From the NCBI GenBank assembly GCA_002721165.1, contig PBJS01000021.1:1-16155 (forward strand): DNA of 16,155 nt, read 5' to 3'. Origin of the DNA: Legionellales bacterium. Lineage in GTDB: Bacteria > Pseudomonadota > Gammaproteobacteria > Eutrophobiales > Eutrophobiaceae. Numbering within the stretch: the first letter of the stretch is position 1; every line of letters begins with the position of its first letter. The position numbers and the translations under genes were made by a program. Shown here piece after piece: positions 6,342 through 14,559 of the stretch. The notes below the pieces were generated by a model. That model did no database searches and had not been told where the DNA came from. It worked only from the letters and a program-made list of their open reading frames with translations.

Positions 6342-9173
6342 CTAAGAGCCATATAAATATTTAATATCAACTCTGTTGCCTTTATTCATTTGATTATCGT
6401 CAATGACGTCACCAGGTCTTTGCCCTCGGCTAAGTTTGACAGCACAATACTTAAATTCAGGAATTTTGCCGAATGGGTCTAATGCTTCATTTGTAATGAG
6501 ATTTGCTGCCGCCTCATTAAATGAGAATGGCATCATAACCACACCTTTTTGCATACCTTCATCAACACGTGTAGTAGCAGAGATCTTTCCCCTTCGTGAC
6601 TCAACAACTAAGACATCTCCTGATTTTAGTGAAAACGATTTAAGATCTTCAGGGTTAATTAGTATGCATGGACCAGGTTCGATAGCATCTAACACCCGCG
6701 AGTGACGTGTCATTGTTCCCGTATGCCAATGCTCAAGTTGTCTACCGGTCATAAATATAAATGGAAAATCGTTAGTTGGTAGTTCTGCTGGTTTAGTGTA
6801 TTCAGCTGCTACAAAACTTCCTCTACCATCTTTTGTAGGGAATATACCGTCTTTAAAAATAATGGGTTCGCCAGGGTCATTAACATTCATTAGAGGGTAG
6901 GTAAGCGAGTCAACTGATTCTAGTCGTTCCCAGGTAATCCCAGCCATACTTGGTGTGGCTAATCTAATTTCATTAAATACATCTTTTGTATTTTCGTATC
7001 CCCAATTAAGGCCCATACGATTTGCTATTTCCTGAATAATCCATAAATCTTTTTTAGCTTCGCCTGGTGGTTCAATTGCTTGTCTGCCTAATTGAACACG
7101 TCGATCAGTGTTAGTGAATGTTCCGTTTTTCTCAGGGAATGCCGAAGCGGGTAAGATTACATCAGCATAACCGCACGTTTCGGTGAAAAAGATATCTTGT
7201 ACAACTAAATGATCTAGTTTTGAGAGCGCTTCTCTAGCATGGTTAAGATTAGGATCTGACATTGCTGGATTTTCACCCATAATATAAAGTCCATTAATGT
7301 CACCGTTATAAATAGCATGCATAATTTCAACAATGGTTTTTCCGTTTTCTGGATTAAGCTTCTGCCCCCAAAGTTTTTCAAATTTCATTCTGACTTCGGG
7401 GTCGGTGACAGGTTGATAGTCTGGATAGACCATCGGAATTAAACCAACATCAGAAGCCCCTTGAACATTATTTTGCCCTCGTAACGGGTGAAGCCCTGTA
7501 CTTTCACGACCTATTTGACCGGTCATAAGAGCAAGCGAAATCAGGCAACGTGCATTATCAGTTCCATGAATATGCTGGGAAATGCCCATACCCCAAAAAA
7601 TAATTGATTTTTTTGAAGTTGCATATAATCTCGCAACTTCTTTAATCGTATCTGAGTCTATCCCACAAATTGGTGAAACTTTTTCAGGCGAGTATTCTTT
7701 AACAGTTTCTAAAATGCTTTCAAAACCATTAGTGTGTTCATCAATAAATTTCTTATTTTGTAGACCTTCATTAATTATGACGTTCATCATTGCATTTAGG
7801 AGTAAAACATCGGTACCTGGTCTTAATTGCAAGAAATGACTTGCATGCAAAGCGATATCAGAATGATAGGGTTCAATAATAATAAGCTTACTACCACGTT
7901 CAGATGCATTTTTTAAAAATGTTGCAGCAACAGGATGGTTTTCATGAGGCCTAGAACCAATGACAATAATGACATCAGCATAAGAACCATCCGAAACTTG
8001 ATTAGATACCGCTCCTGAACCAATCGTTTCTAATAACGCAGCGACCGAAGAAGCATGGCATAGTCTTGTACAGTGATCGATATTATTATTTTCAAATCCA
8101 GTTCTTACTAATTTTTGCACTAAATAAGCCTCTTCATTACTTCCTTTTGCACAACCAAATCCAGCAAGAGATTGCGAACCATTATCTTTTTTTATTTTAT
8201 TAAAACCTTTTGCTGCAAAATTCAGTGCCTCTCCCCATGTAGCTTCTCGGAAATATTTATACATATTTTCCGGTTCGATAATCTCTGATGTTTTTTTAAT
8301 ATTTTCACGCCTAATCATTGGTTTTTTCAGACGATCAGGATGATGGATATAATCAAAACCATAACGCCCTTTCACACAAAGGCGGCTTTTATTTGCAGGG
8401 CCATCTCTTCCTTCTACATACTGTATGTGATTATTTTTTATATTAAATGTAAGCAGACAGCCAACACCACAATAAGGACAAACCGAATCAATTTTTTTAT
8501 CAGGCTCAACCAAACCAACATTTTTTGCAGGCATTAGTGCGCCTGTAGGACAGGCTTGTACACATTCACCACATGCAACACATGTACTTTCTCCCATAGG
8601 GTCATCCATATCAAAAACAATTTTTGAGTCTTTCCCACGGAAAGCATACCCAATAACATCGTTAACTTGTTCTTCACGACATGCACGCACACATCTTGTA
8701 CATTGAATACATGCATCAAGATTGACGGCTATTGCAGGATGCGAAATATCAGAATGAACTTGATTTCGTTCTTCAAAACGAGGATTGAAGATAGAGAGTT
8801 TTTCTGCCCAGTAATCTAATTCGGAATTTAATTTATAAGGAGATTTTCCTTGCTGAGGCATATCTGATAATAGAAGCTCTAACACCATTTTTTGAGATAA
8901 ACGGGCTCTTTCATTTGTACTATTGACTTTCATACCCTCGGTTGGTTTTCGGCAACACGATGGCGCAAGAACACGTTCACCTTCAATTTCAACAACACAG
9001 GCGCGACAATTACCATCAGAACGGTACCCGTCCTTATAACAGAGGTGGGGAATTTCTATATTTTGCCGTTTCGCAGCTTGGAGAATTGTCTCTTCGCCAG
9101 AAGAAAGAATTTCTTTACCGTCTAGGATGAAACTTACTATTGTTTCATTTTTTTGTTTTGGGTTGGCGGCCAT
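6342..9173 (-). CDS. fdhA: NAD-dependent formate dehydrogenase, alpha (molybdopterin) subunit
   Basis: Catalytic subunit that oxidises formate to CO2 in the cytoplasm and passes electrons through Fe-S clusters to FdhB. Domains in order in the 943 residues: a NuoG-like [2Fe-2S] domain with C45, C56, C59 and C73; two [4Fe-4S] sets, C155/C158/C161/C165 and C198/C201/C204/C208; a [4Fe-4S] of the molybdopterin domain with C232, C235, C239 and C266; the active-site pair C372-H373 in CTRLCHASS; and a C-terminal dinucleotide-binding domain (MTGRQLEHWHTGTMTRHSR). The active-site codon is TGC, so this is a Cys and not a Sec enzyme. Overall build matches Methylobacterium Fdh1, a tungsten enzyme; Mo versus W cannot be told from sequence. 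The ATG at 9173 lies inside the end of fdhB (37-base overlap), with GAGGA upstream. No fdhD or FdsD-type small gene is seen nearby. Confidence 0.95.
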   Translation of the reverse strand: MAANPKQKNETIVSFILDGKEILSSGEETILQAAKRQNIEIPHLCYKDGYRSDGNCRACVVEIEGERVLAPSCCRKPTEGMKVNSTNERARLSQKMVLELLLSDMPQQGKSPYKLNSELDYWAEKLSIFNPRFEERNQVHSDISHPAIAVNLDACIQCTRCVRACREEQVNDVIGYAFRGKDSKIVFDMDDPMGESTCVACGECVQACPTGALMPAKNVGLVEPDKKIDSVCPYCGVGCLLTFNIKNNHIQYVEGRDGPANKSRLCVKGRYGFDYIHHPDRLKKPMIRRENIKKTSEIIEPENMYKYFREATWGEALNFAAKGFNKIKKDNGSQSLAGFGCAKGSNEEAYLVQKLVRTGFENNNIDHCTRLCHASSVAALLETIGSGAVSNQVSDGSYADVIIVIGSRPHENHPVAATFLKNASERGSKLIIIEPYHSDIALHASHFLQLRPGTDVLLLNAMMNVIINEGLQNKKFIDEHTNGFESILETVKEYSPEKVSPICGIDSDTIKEVARLYATSKKSIIFWGMGISQHIHGTDNARCLISLALMTGQIGRESTGLHPLRGQNNVQGASDVGLIPMVYPDYQPVTDPEVRMKFEKLWGQKLNPENGKTIVEIMHAIYNGDINGLYIMGENPAMSDPNLNHAREALSKLDHLVVQDIFFTETCGYADVILPASAFPEKNGTFTNTDRRVQLGRQAIEPPGEAKKDLWIIQEIANRMGLNWGYENTKDVFNEIRLATPSMAGITWERLESVDSLTYPLMNVNDPGEPIIFKDGIFPTKDGRGSFVAAEYTKPAELPTNDFPFIFMTGRQLEHWHTGTMTRHSRVLDAIEPGPCILINPEDLKSFSLKSGDVLVVESRRGKISATTRVDEGMQKGVVMMPFSFNEAAANLITNEALDPFGKIPEFKYCAVKLSRGQRPGDVIDDNQMNKGNRVDIKYLYGS

Positions 9174-10840
9174 TTTTTAAATTCCTCGGGAAAATATCTG
9201 ATTGCACATCTAACTGGGTTTGGCGCCGCCTGCCCTAAACCACATATCGATGCATCACACATCGCAACAGATAGTTCTTCTAATAAATCTTTATTCCACT
9301 CCTCTTTTTCCATCAATTGTATCGCTTTTGTCGTTCCAACGCGACATGGCGTGCATTGACCACATGACTCATGTTCGAAAAACCTCATTGAATTAAGAGC
9401 CAATCCTTTAACCTTGTCTTGGTCAGAAAGTACAATTATGGCCGCAGAGCCAATAAAGCAGCCATGTTTCTGTAATGTATCAAAATCTAACGGCTCATCT
9501 CCGAGCGATGCAGGCAAAATTCCTCCCGACGCACCACCTGGATAATAACCATAAAATTTGTGACCTTTTAGCATCCCCTTACAATATTCATCGATGAGTT
9601 CATTTATGCTAATACCTGCTGGAGCAATATGAACACCAGGTTTTTTAACACGTCCACTGACGGAAAAAGAGCGAAGTCCTTTGCGGTCACGACGACCATT
9701 TGATGAAAACCAATCAGGTCCTTTCTCTATGATATCCCGAACCCAATGCATAGTTTCCATATTTTGTTCTAGCGTAGGTAGACCAAAAAGCCCAATATCA
9801 GCAACATATGGTGGGCGTAATCTAGGCATACCAGGTTTTCCTTCAATTGATTCAATCATTGCAGACTCTTCACCACATATATATGCACCGGCACCTCTTC
9901 TTAAATGAATTTTTGGAAGTTTACATGGCGGAGTTTTTTTTAGTTTTTCTAATTCTTTCTCTAGTAACATTCTGCAACCTGCATATTCATCTCTAAGATA
10001 AATATAAATTTCTTCTGCATTAATTGCCCAGCAAGCAATTAATGTACCTTCTATAAAACGATGCGGATCAGTTTCAAGGTAAAAACGGTCTTTAAAGGTT
10101 CCAGGTTCACCTTCATCTATATTTATAGCAACCATTTTTGGTGAGTTTTTTTCACTCAAAATCCGCCATTTTTGACCTGTCGGAAAACCTGCGCCGCCTA
10201 AACCTCTAAGAGCTGAATTTTCGAGTAGTTTTATAATGTCATCACTTTTATATTTTTCATTCATACAGTCAATTAATGTTTTATAACCACCATTTTTTTT
10301 ATAAGCAGTATAATTAATATAGTCATTGGGAATTGTATCTATTAATTGATTTTTATTAAGAGCAGTTATAACAGCATCTGTCTTAGCGTTTTCAATTGGA
10401 TTAGTGCCAGCAATAGCAATTGGCGCAGAAGCGCATCTACCGACACATGGAACAGGTTGAATTCGAACCTTGTTTGAATCTGTAGCTAATTTTAACTCGC
10501 TAATTAATTTTTTAGCACCAAACATTTCACAAGTTACAGATTCGCAGACTCTTATAGTAATATCTGGCGGAGGAGTTTCTTTTTCATTTATTACATCGAA
10601 GTGATGATAAAAAGTTGCAGTTTCATAAACTGCCGCCATTGATATATTCATTATTTTTGCAAGTGCCATAATATGACGGTGAGATATATGGTGAAAATTA
10701 TCTTGGATTTTATGGAGATGCTCTATAAGCATATCCCTTTTTGTGGACTCACTACCAATTAGTTTTTCTAATTGAGTGATACTATTCTGGTCTATGACAC
10801 GACCAGAAATACGACCTTTTTTTCCACGAGTTCGTTTCAT
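9137..10840 (-). CDS. fdhB: NAD-dependent formate dehydrogenase, beta subunit (NuoE-NuoF fusion)
   Basis: Diaphorase subunit that takes electrons from FdhA to NAD. The 567-residue protein joins a NuoE-like domain (about 20-150) with a thioredoxin-fold [2Fe-2S] site C99, C104, C132, C136, and a NuoF-like domain (about 195-560). The latter has the FMN/NADH glycine loop LGGAGFPTG (214-222), EGEPGTFKDR (243-252), and a [4Fe-4S] site C493, C496, C499, C533 in ESCGQCTPCR and CGLGQAAPNP. This fusion is typical of Methylobacterium Fdh1B; the FdsB/FdsG type of Cupriavidus keeps the two apart. No strong Shine-Dalgarno sequence precedes the ATG at 10840, which follows the fprA stop by 11 bases. The basic N-terminus (KRTRGKKGRISGRVID) fits relatives, which supports this start. 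A decayed copy of its 3' end lies at 12319-12478. Confidence 0.95.
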   Translation of the reverse strand: MKRTRGKKGRISGRVIDQNSITQLEKLIGSESTKRDMLIEHLHKIQDNFHHISHRHIMALAKIMNISMAAVYETATFYHHFDVINEKETPPPDITIRVCESVTCEMFGAKKLISELKLATDSNKVRIQPVPCVGRCASAPIAIAGTNPIENAKTDAVITALNKNQLIDTIPNDYINYTAYKKNGGYKTLIDCMNEKYKSDDIIKLLENSALRGLGGAGFPTGQKWRILSEKNSPKMVAINIDEGEPGTFKDRFYLETDPHRFIEGTLIACWAINAEEIYIYLRDEYAGCRMLLEKELEKLKKTPPCKLPKIHLRRGAGAYICGEESAMIESIEGKPGMPRLRPPYVADIGLFGLPTLEQNMETMHWVRDIIEKGPDWFSSNGRRDRKGLRSFSVSGRVKKPGVHIAPAGISINELIDEYCKGMLKGHKFYGYYPGGASGGILPASLGDEPLDFDTLQKHGCFIGSAAIIVLSDQDKVKGLALNSMRFFEHESCGQCTPCRVGTTKAIQLMEKEEWNKDLLEELSVAMCDASICGLGQAAPNPVRCAIRYFPEEFKKWPPTQNKKMKQ

Positions 10841-10851
10841 TGAACGTGTAA

Positions 10852-12234
10852 TTATTTAATTACGGAGAGCATTTCTTCGATAGAAGTATATTTTTCACGA
10901 GGTTTGCCCTTAGGTTCTCCATGTTCAATTTCTTTGGTATCAATTTGAGACCATTCGGCAAAATTAATATGGCGCACATTTTTACTGTCAAGTTTTGAGT
11001 ATATTTCTTTAGCACCGTGTTTTTTTGTTTCGGTATTTAATTTTTCTATATCATTGAGAAGATTTGTAACTGTTTCAACACTGCAAGCACGGTTAGTTCC
11101 GATGATGCCGCTAGGCCCACGTTTTATCCAGCCGCCAGTATAGAGTTGCTCAACTACAGCACCATCATTTTCGGTGACTCGTCCTTTTTCATTTGGGATT
11201 GTCCCCCAGCTTTCATGAAAGGGTACGCCTGGCATTGGGATACCGTGATATCCAATGCTACGAAATAATATACCCGTATTTATTTCAATCGTTTCATTTG
11301 TTCCTTTTGCGGATTGTTTAAAAGGCTCACCAGATAGCTCATTTTTTTCGAGAATTAATTTTTCTATTTGATTATTACCAATTATCTCTTGTGGACCCAT
11401 TAGAAACCTAAAAAAACATTTTTTTGATTTACTGGAATCCAACTCACGTTTTGAATATTCACAAAACTGGTCATAGACTTTTCTATTAGTGACATTGGTT
11501 TTTTCTTCTAATTCCTTTTTACTTTCATCATTTAACTGTAAATCTTCCTCGAGAATAATTGGATTACAATCTGATAATTCTCCGAACTCACGTAATTCTT
11601 TAGGTGTAAATTTAGCTTGAGCAGGTCCGCGACGTCCAATTACATGGATTTCTTTTAGTTTACTCTCAGCTAAAACATCTAATGCATGTTGTGCTATATC
11701 GGTATGTTTAAGTTCATCTACGGTTTTCGATAGTATTCTGCTTACATCAGCTGCAACATTTCCCTGTCCTATTATGACGGCAGTATCTTGCGAGAGGTCG
11801 AATTCTAATTCTCTATAGTCTGGGTGACCATTATACCAACCAACAAATTCTGTCGCGGTATGACTTCCTTTAAGATCTTCTCCAGGAACACCAAGTTTTC
11901 TATCTGTTTCGGCGCCATATGTAAGGATTACTGCATGATGTGTTTTACGCAAATCTTCAATAGATATATCTCTACCAACAGTTACATTTGCAATAAGATT
12001 AAAGTGTGGATCATCTGCAATTTTTTTATAGAGATTAATAGCGGTTTTGAGTTTTGGATGATCCGGCGCAACACCACTTCGAACAAGACCATAAGGGGAG
12101 GGGAGACGTTCAATAATATCTACATTTACTTCAAATTCTGATTTTATCAGTGCTTCTGCAGCATAAAATCCACTTGGGCCAGAACCTACAATAGCTACTA
12201 GTAAAGGGTTTTGTTCAGTGCCAAGATTTGCCAT
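10852..12234 (-). CDS. fprA: FprA-type ferredoxin-NADP reductase (adrenodoxin reductase family)
   Basis: FAD enzyme that exchanges electrons between reduced ferredoxin and NADP(H) in the cytoplasm. The 460 residues show the N-terminal FAD-binding loop GSGPSGFYAAE (17-27) and the conserved YGLVRSGVAPDHP (48-60) of this family. The NADP-binding GQGNVAADVSR (156-166) and the second FAD contact GWIKRGPSGIIGTNRACS near 370 complete the pattern. Length is that of FprA and mammalian adrenodoxin reductase (about 455-460). It differs from plant-type and NfnB-type reductases. The nearest upstream gene is a 7Fe ferredoxin, its likely partner, and fdhBA follow, so an exchange between formate-derived NADH, ferredoxin and NADPH is possible (inference). 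The ATG lies 3 bases after the stop of a small relic frame (12318-12238), and no good Shine-Dalgarno sequence is seen, so translation could be coupled to it. Confidence 0.92.
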   Translation of the reverse strand: MANLGTEQNPLLVAIVGSGPSGFYAAEALIKSEFEVNVDIIERLPSPYGLVRSGVAPDHPKLKTAINLYKKIADDPHFNLIANVTVGRDISIEDLRKTHHAVILTYGAETDRKLGVPGEDLKGSHTATEFVGWYNGHPDYRELEFDLSQDTAVIIGQGNVAADVSRILSKTVDELKHTDIAQHALDVLAESKLKEIHVIGRRGPAQAKFTPKELREFGELSDCNPIILEEDLQLNDESKKELEEKTNVTNRKVYDQFCEYSKRELDSSKSKKCFFRFLMGPQEIIGNNQIEKLILEKNELSGEPFKQSAKGTNETIEINTGILFRSIGYHGIPMPGVPFHESWGTIPNEKGRVTENDGAVVEQLYTGGWIKRGPSGIIGTNRACSVETVTNLLNDIEKLNTETKKHGAKEIYSKLDSKNVRHINFAEWSQIDTKEIEHGEPKGKPREKYTSIEEMLSVIK

Positions 12235-12237
12235 AGC

Positions 12238-12478
12238 TTAGAGACCTACCCATAGAGATAAAGTTTCTATGTTACTTAAACTGACTATTTTACTTTTTTG
12301 CTGTGAATTGGCGGCCATTTATAAATTTTCAATAAAATTCAAGATAAACATCATGGGTTTGGCGCCGCCTGTCCTAAACCGCAAATTAATATGTTAAATA
12401 TTATAATTGATGATTCTCTTATTTACTGTTCCTCTGCTTTTTTGTTAATTGTATCGTTTTTGATGTTTGAACGCGACT
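12238..12478 (-). pseudogene. Relic of an fdhB-3'/fdhA-5' junction
   Basis: This spacer is a degenerate copy of the fdhB/fdhA boundary found at about 9130-9350. Translated on the - strand it begins RVQTSKTIQL, against RVGTTKAIQL in FdhB (residues 500-509), then meets an in-frame TAA at 12419-12421. In a shifted frame at 12354-12383 it keeps CGLGQAAPNP identical to FdhB 533-542, followed by TGA. It ends KWPP, as FdhB does. The overlapping fdhA start is also kept: ATG at 12318 gives MAANSQQKSKIVSL, against MAANPKQKNETIVSF. After that similarity fades and the frame stops at 12238. The two stops and a frameshift show it is broken. The homology starts within a few bases of the ferredoxin stop. Confidence 0.85.
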
Positions 12479-12784
12479 TTATAGACCTAGCTCTGCTTTA
12501 CGTTCTTCAGCACCCGGTAATGGTTCAATTTGCTCTTCAATAACAGGTAGTTCAGCAGCTTTTTCAGCATTGATTTCTATCCAGTGTTCTTTATCCTCAG
12601 GAAGATCATCAAGCTCATAAATTGCCTGAACAGGACACTCCGGAAGACATGCGCTACAGTCGATACAGACATCAGGATCGATATATAACATTTCGTCGTC
12701 ATAGTGAAAGCAGGCAACCGGGCATACGGATACACAGTCTGTAAATCGACAGCCTTTACAATTATCAGTTACGATTGTTGTCAT
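12479..12784 (-). CDS. fdxA: 7Fe ferredoxin (FdxA / ferredoxin I type)
   Basis: Small cytoplasmic electron carrier of 101 residues. The N-terminal half has C9, C12, C17 and C21 (NCKGCRFTDCVSVCP) plus C25. The second motif is C40, C43, C46 and C50 (CIDCSACLPECP). In Azotobacter ferredoxin I this arrangement gives one [3Fe-4S] and one [4Fe-4S] cluster, and the acidic C-terminal tail (PEDKEHWIEINAE onward) fits that family too. The ATG has an excellent AGAGGAGG six bases upstream, stronger than those of its neighbours. It lies 50 bases after fhcC and before the fdh relic and fprA. Being next to FprA points to that reductase as partner (inference). The second cysteine, C12, corresponds to a non-ligand position in ferredoxin I. 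Confidence 0.93.
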   Translation of the reverse strand: MTTIVTDNCKGCRFTDCVSVCPVACFHYDDEMLYIDPDVCIDCSACLPECPVQAIYELDDLPEDKEHWIEINAEKAAELPVIEEQIEPLPGAEERKAELGL

Positions 12785-12795
12785 CGTTTCCTCCT

Positions 12796-12811
12796 CTACC
12801 TCATCGGGTAG
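12796..12811 (-). promoter_or_regulatory. Short hairpin before the ferredoxin ribosome binding site
   Basis: CTACC pairs with GGTAG around a 6-base loop in the 50-base gap between fhcC and the ferredoxin gene. On the - strand it stands just upstream of AGAGGAGG. Without a T-run it is no terminator; it may mark an mRNA processing or stability site. Weak evidence. Confidence 0.3.
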
Positions 12812-12834
12812 TTCCTCTAGGTGATAGTACTATT

Positions 12835-13653
12835 TTATTTGCTTTTTTTTGTTGATAAAAGGATTTCTCCACGATTTAATTCAACTGAATCGCCACTCCA
12901 ACGCTCAAAAGTACCGTTTGTATATGACGAATCAATCGAAAAACCATTTTTTTCTAAATAATTGATGTAAAACTTTATAAATGAGGGCTGGTATTCACAA
13001 TTTCGCATAAATGTTGGTAGTATTTCTGCCTCATTAAAACAAATTATTGAGCCACGCCTCATACCAGCTCCAGTTCGTATTCCCATACTGCCCAGTACAA
13101 TAATTGTTCCTGCTAACATATTTACACCAGTAAAATCACCTGAATCGCCACCGATAACAATTAGGCCTCTTCGCATAACATGTCCAGTTTCATTTTTCAC
13201 GTTACCATGAATGAAAATTTCTCCGCCTTGCATGCCAACAGTACTACCTCGGTAACCACTACCTGTCATATGACCAGCATTTCCCTTAACTGTGATTTTT
13301 CCTCCTTGCATCTCTGCAGCCAACCAGTCAGATGCATTGCCTTCAATTATTATTTCACCTCCCTGCATAGCTGCTCCAGTATGCAGGCCAATATTTCCTT
13401 CAACTATAATTTTACCAAATGTCATTGAGGCACCGATATGTTTAACATTGTTTAAATCACCATCAATAATTATTTCGCCATCAAATGCCCCCTTACAATC
13501 AAAAAACTCACCAAGCTTTACTTGACGGTTTCCGTGAAAAACAATCATTGAAGAAATTTCGCTATCTTTTAAAGATTGTATTTTATCAGGACAAATACAA
13601 TCAGCCTCTAAGGGTACTTCTGGCTGTGTATGTAGCTTAAGGTGTAATGGCAT
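12835..13653 (-). CDS. fhcC: Formyltransferase/hydrolase complex subunit C
   Basis: Structural subunit of the Fhc complex, which transfers the formyl group from formyl-H4MPT to a methanofuran analogue and releases formate. The 272-residue protein is related to FwdC/FmdC of methanogens and to the C-terminal domain of glutamate synthase. Its core (about 55-210) is a right-handed beta-helix built of repeats such as GAAMQGGEIIIEGNA, AAEMQGGKITVKGNA and TVGMQGGEIFIHGNV, which are easy to see. No catalytic residues are expected. Its ATG overlaps the fhcD stop by one base (TAATG), so the two are translationally coupled. Confidence 0.94.
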   Translation of the reverse strand: MPLHLKLHTQPEVPLEADCICPDKIQSLKDSEISSMIVFHGNRQVKLGEFFDCKGAFDGEIIIDGDLNNVKHIGASMTFGKIIVEGNIGLHTGAAMQGGEIIIEGNASDWLAAEMQGGKITVKGNAGHMTGSGYRGSTVGMQGGEIFIHGNVKNETGHVMRRGLIVIGGDSGDFTGVNMLAGTIIVLGSMGIRTGAGMRRGSIICFNEAEILPTFMRNCEYQPSFIKFYINYLEKNGFSIDSSYTNGTFERWSGDSVELNRGEILLSTKKSK

Positions 13654-14552
13654 TACTTTTCACCTTTCGCTAATAATTTATGTAAATGTATTTGATACTG
13701 GCCTAATCCACCACCGTAATTACCCGCTGATATTTTTTTTACGCCTGGTTTAATAGCTGCTTCAACACCAACACGCATTGCTTGTTCAACGTCTTCAAGT
13801 TCTAAACCATCAATAACAATCTCAAGAACACAGTTCACACCTTCTTTAATCTCTGTTTTTTCAACTACACCTGATAAAGTAGGGCAATATGCATCATTAG
13901 TAGAAGCAATCAATGCCTTGTACTTAGAGCCAACTTTACTTCCGCTTCTTACAACACCGTTTGGAAAAGGTAGAATTATATTTTGTATTTCACGCATTGC
14001 CTTTACTGCAGATTTTGCTGCTTTTAATCCTGTATTTTGATCCTTTGCCATGATAAGTATATTTCCGCCGCCAACTGCTTCTTTTACTTTAAAAATATCA
14101 TCAACTAAAAACTCACCATCCATAACGGGTATTCGCCATAATCTTTTATTTAGTATTTTTTTACTGATTTGGTGACCGTCACCAAAATAACGAAGCTGCC
14201 CGCCTACTACTACTTCATTTCCATTATCAATACCGTTGTAACAAGATGTACTGGGGCATGTCATTACACATTGACCAATACGCTCAACTAATCGCTTACC
14301 TAAGTTTTGACTATCCATTGCAAAAAATAAAACACTAACACCATGTCTTTGATCTGGAGAGTTTTCTGGCAAAATTTCAGTTTCAATACCTGCTTCACAT
14401 TTACACCCTATAACTGAAGTAGCAAAACCAGTTATAGATTGTGCTGCCGCTGTTGCCCATTCTTTTGTTTCAGCAGTAATAATTATTCTACTACCGAACA
14501 TTTTAAAAGCTTCAGCAAATGTGTCATCGATTTCAGTAGATTTTATTTTCAT
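13653..14552 (-). CDS. fhcD: Formylmethanofuran:tetrahydromethanopterin formyltransferase
   Basis: Subunit of the Fhc complex that moves the formyl group from N5-formyl-H4MPT to the methanofuran-like cofactor; homologue of archaeal Ftr. The product starting at ATG 14552 has 299 residues, the usual size, and begins MKIKSTEIDDTFAEAFKMF as relatives do. Other family segments are the CPSTSCYNG stretch near residue 100, VVGGQLRYFGDGHQISK, and the C-terminal KISAGNYGGGLGQYQIHL. A longer frame to 14606 would overlap fhcA by 47 bases and add a non-conserved tail, so I reject it. AGGA lies 10 bases before the chosen start and 7 bases separate it from the fhcA stop. It is part of a tight fhcADC operon. 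Confidence 0.94.
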   Translation of the reverse strand: MKIKSTEIDDTFAEAFKMFGSRIIITAETKEWATAAAQSITGFATSVIGCKCEAGIETEILPENSPDQRHGVSVLFFAMDSQNLGKRLVERIGQCVMTCPSTSCYNGIDNGNEVVVGGQLRYFGDGHQISKKILNKRLWRIPVMDGEFLVDDIFKVKEAVGGGNILIMAKDQNTGLKAAKSAVKAMREIQNIILPFPNGVVRSGSKVGSKYKALIASTNDAYCPTLSGVVEKTEIKEGVNCVLEIVIDGLELEDVEQAMRVGVEAAIKPGVKKISAGNYGGGLGQYQIHLHKLLAKGEK

Positions 14553-14559
14553 GAAATAA

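Noticed and set aside
8030..8100. Possible selenocysteine in formate dehydrogenase
   Set aside because: The active-site codon before His373 reads TGC (Cys), and there is no in-frame TGA.
8534..8719. Cys-rich 61-codon frame on the - strand inside fdhA
   Set aside because: It is an out-of-frame shadow of the FdhA ferredoxin-like region; the cysteines come from the shifted codons of the true Fe-S motifs.
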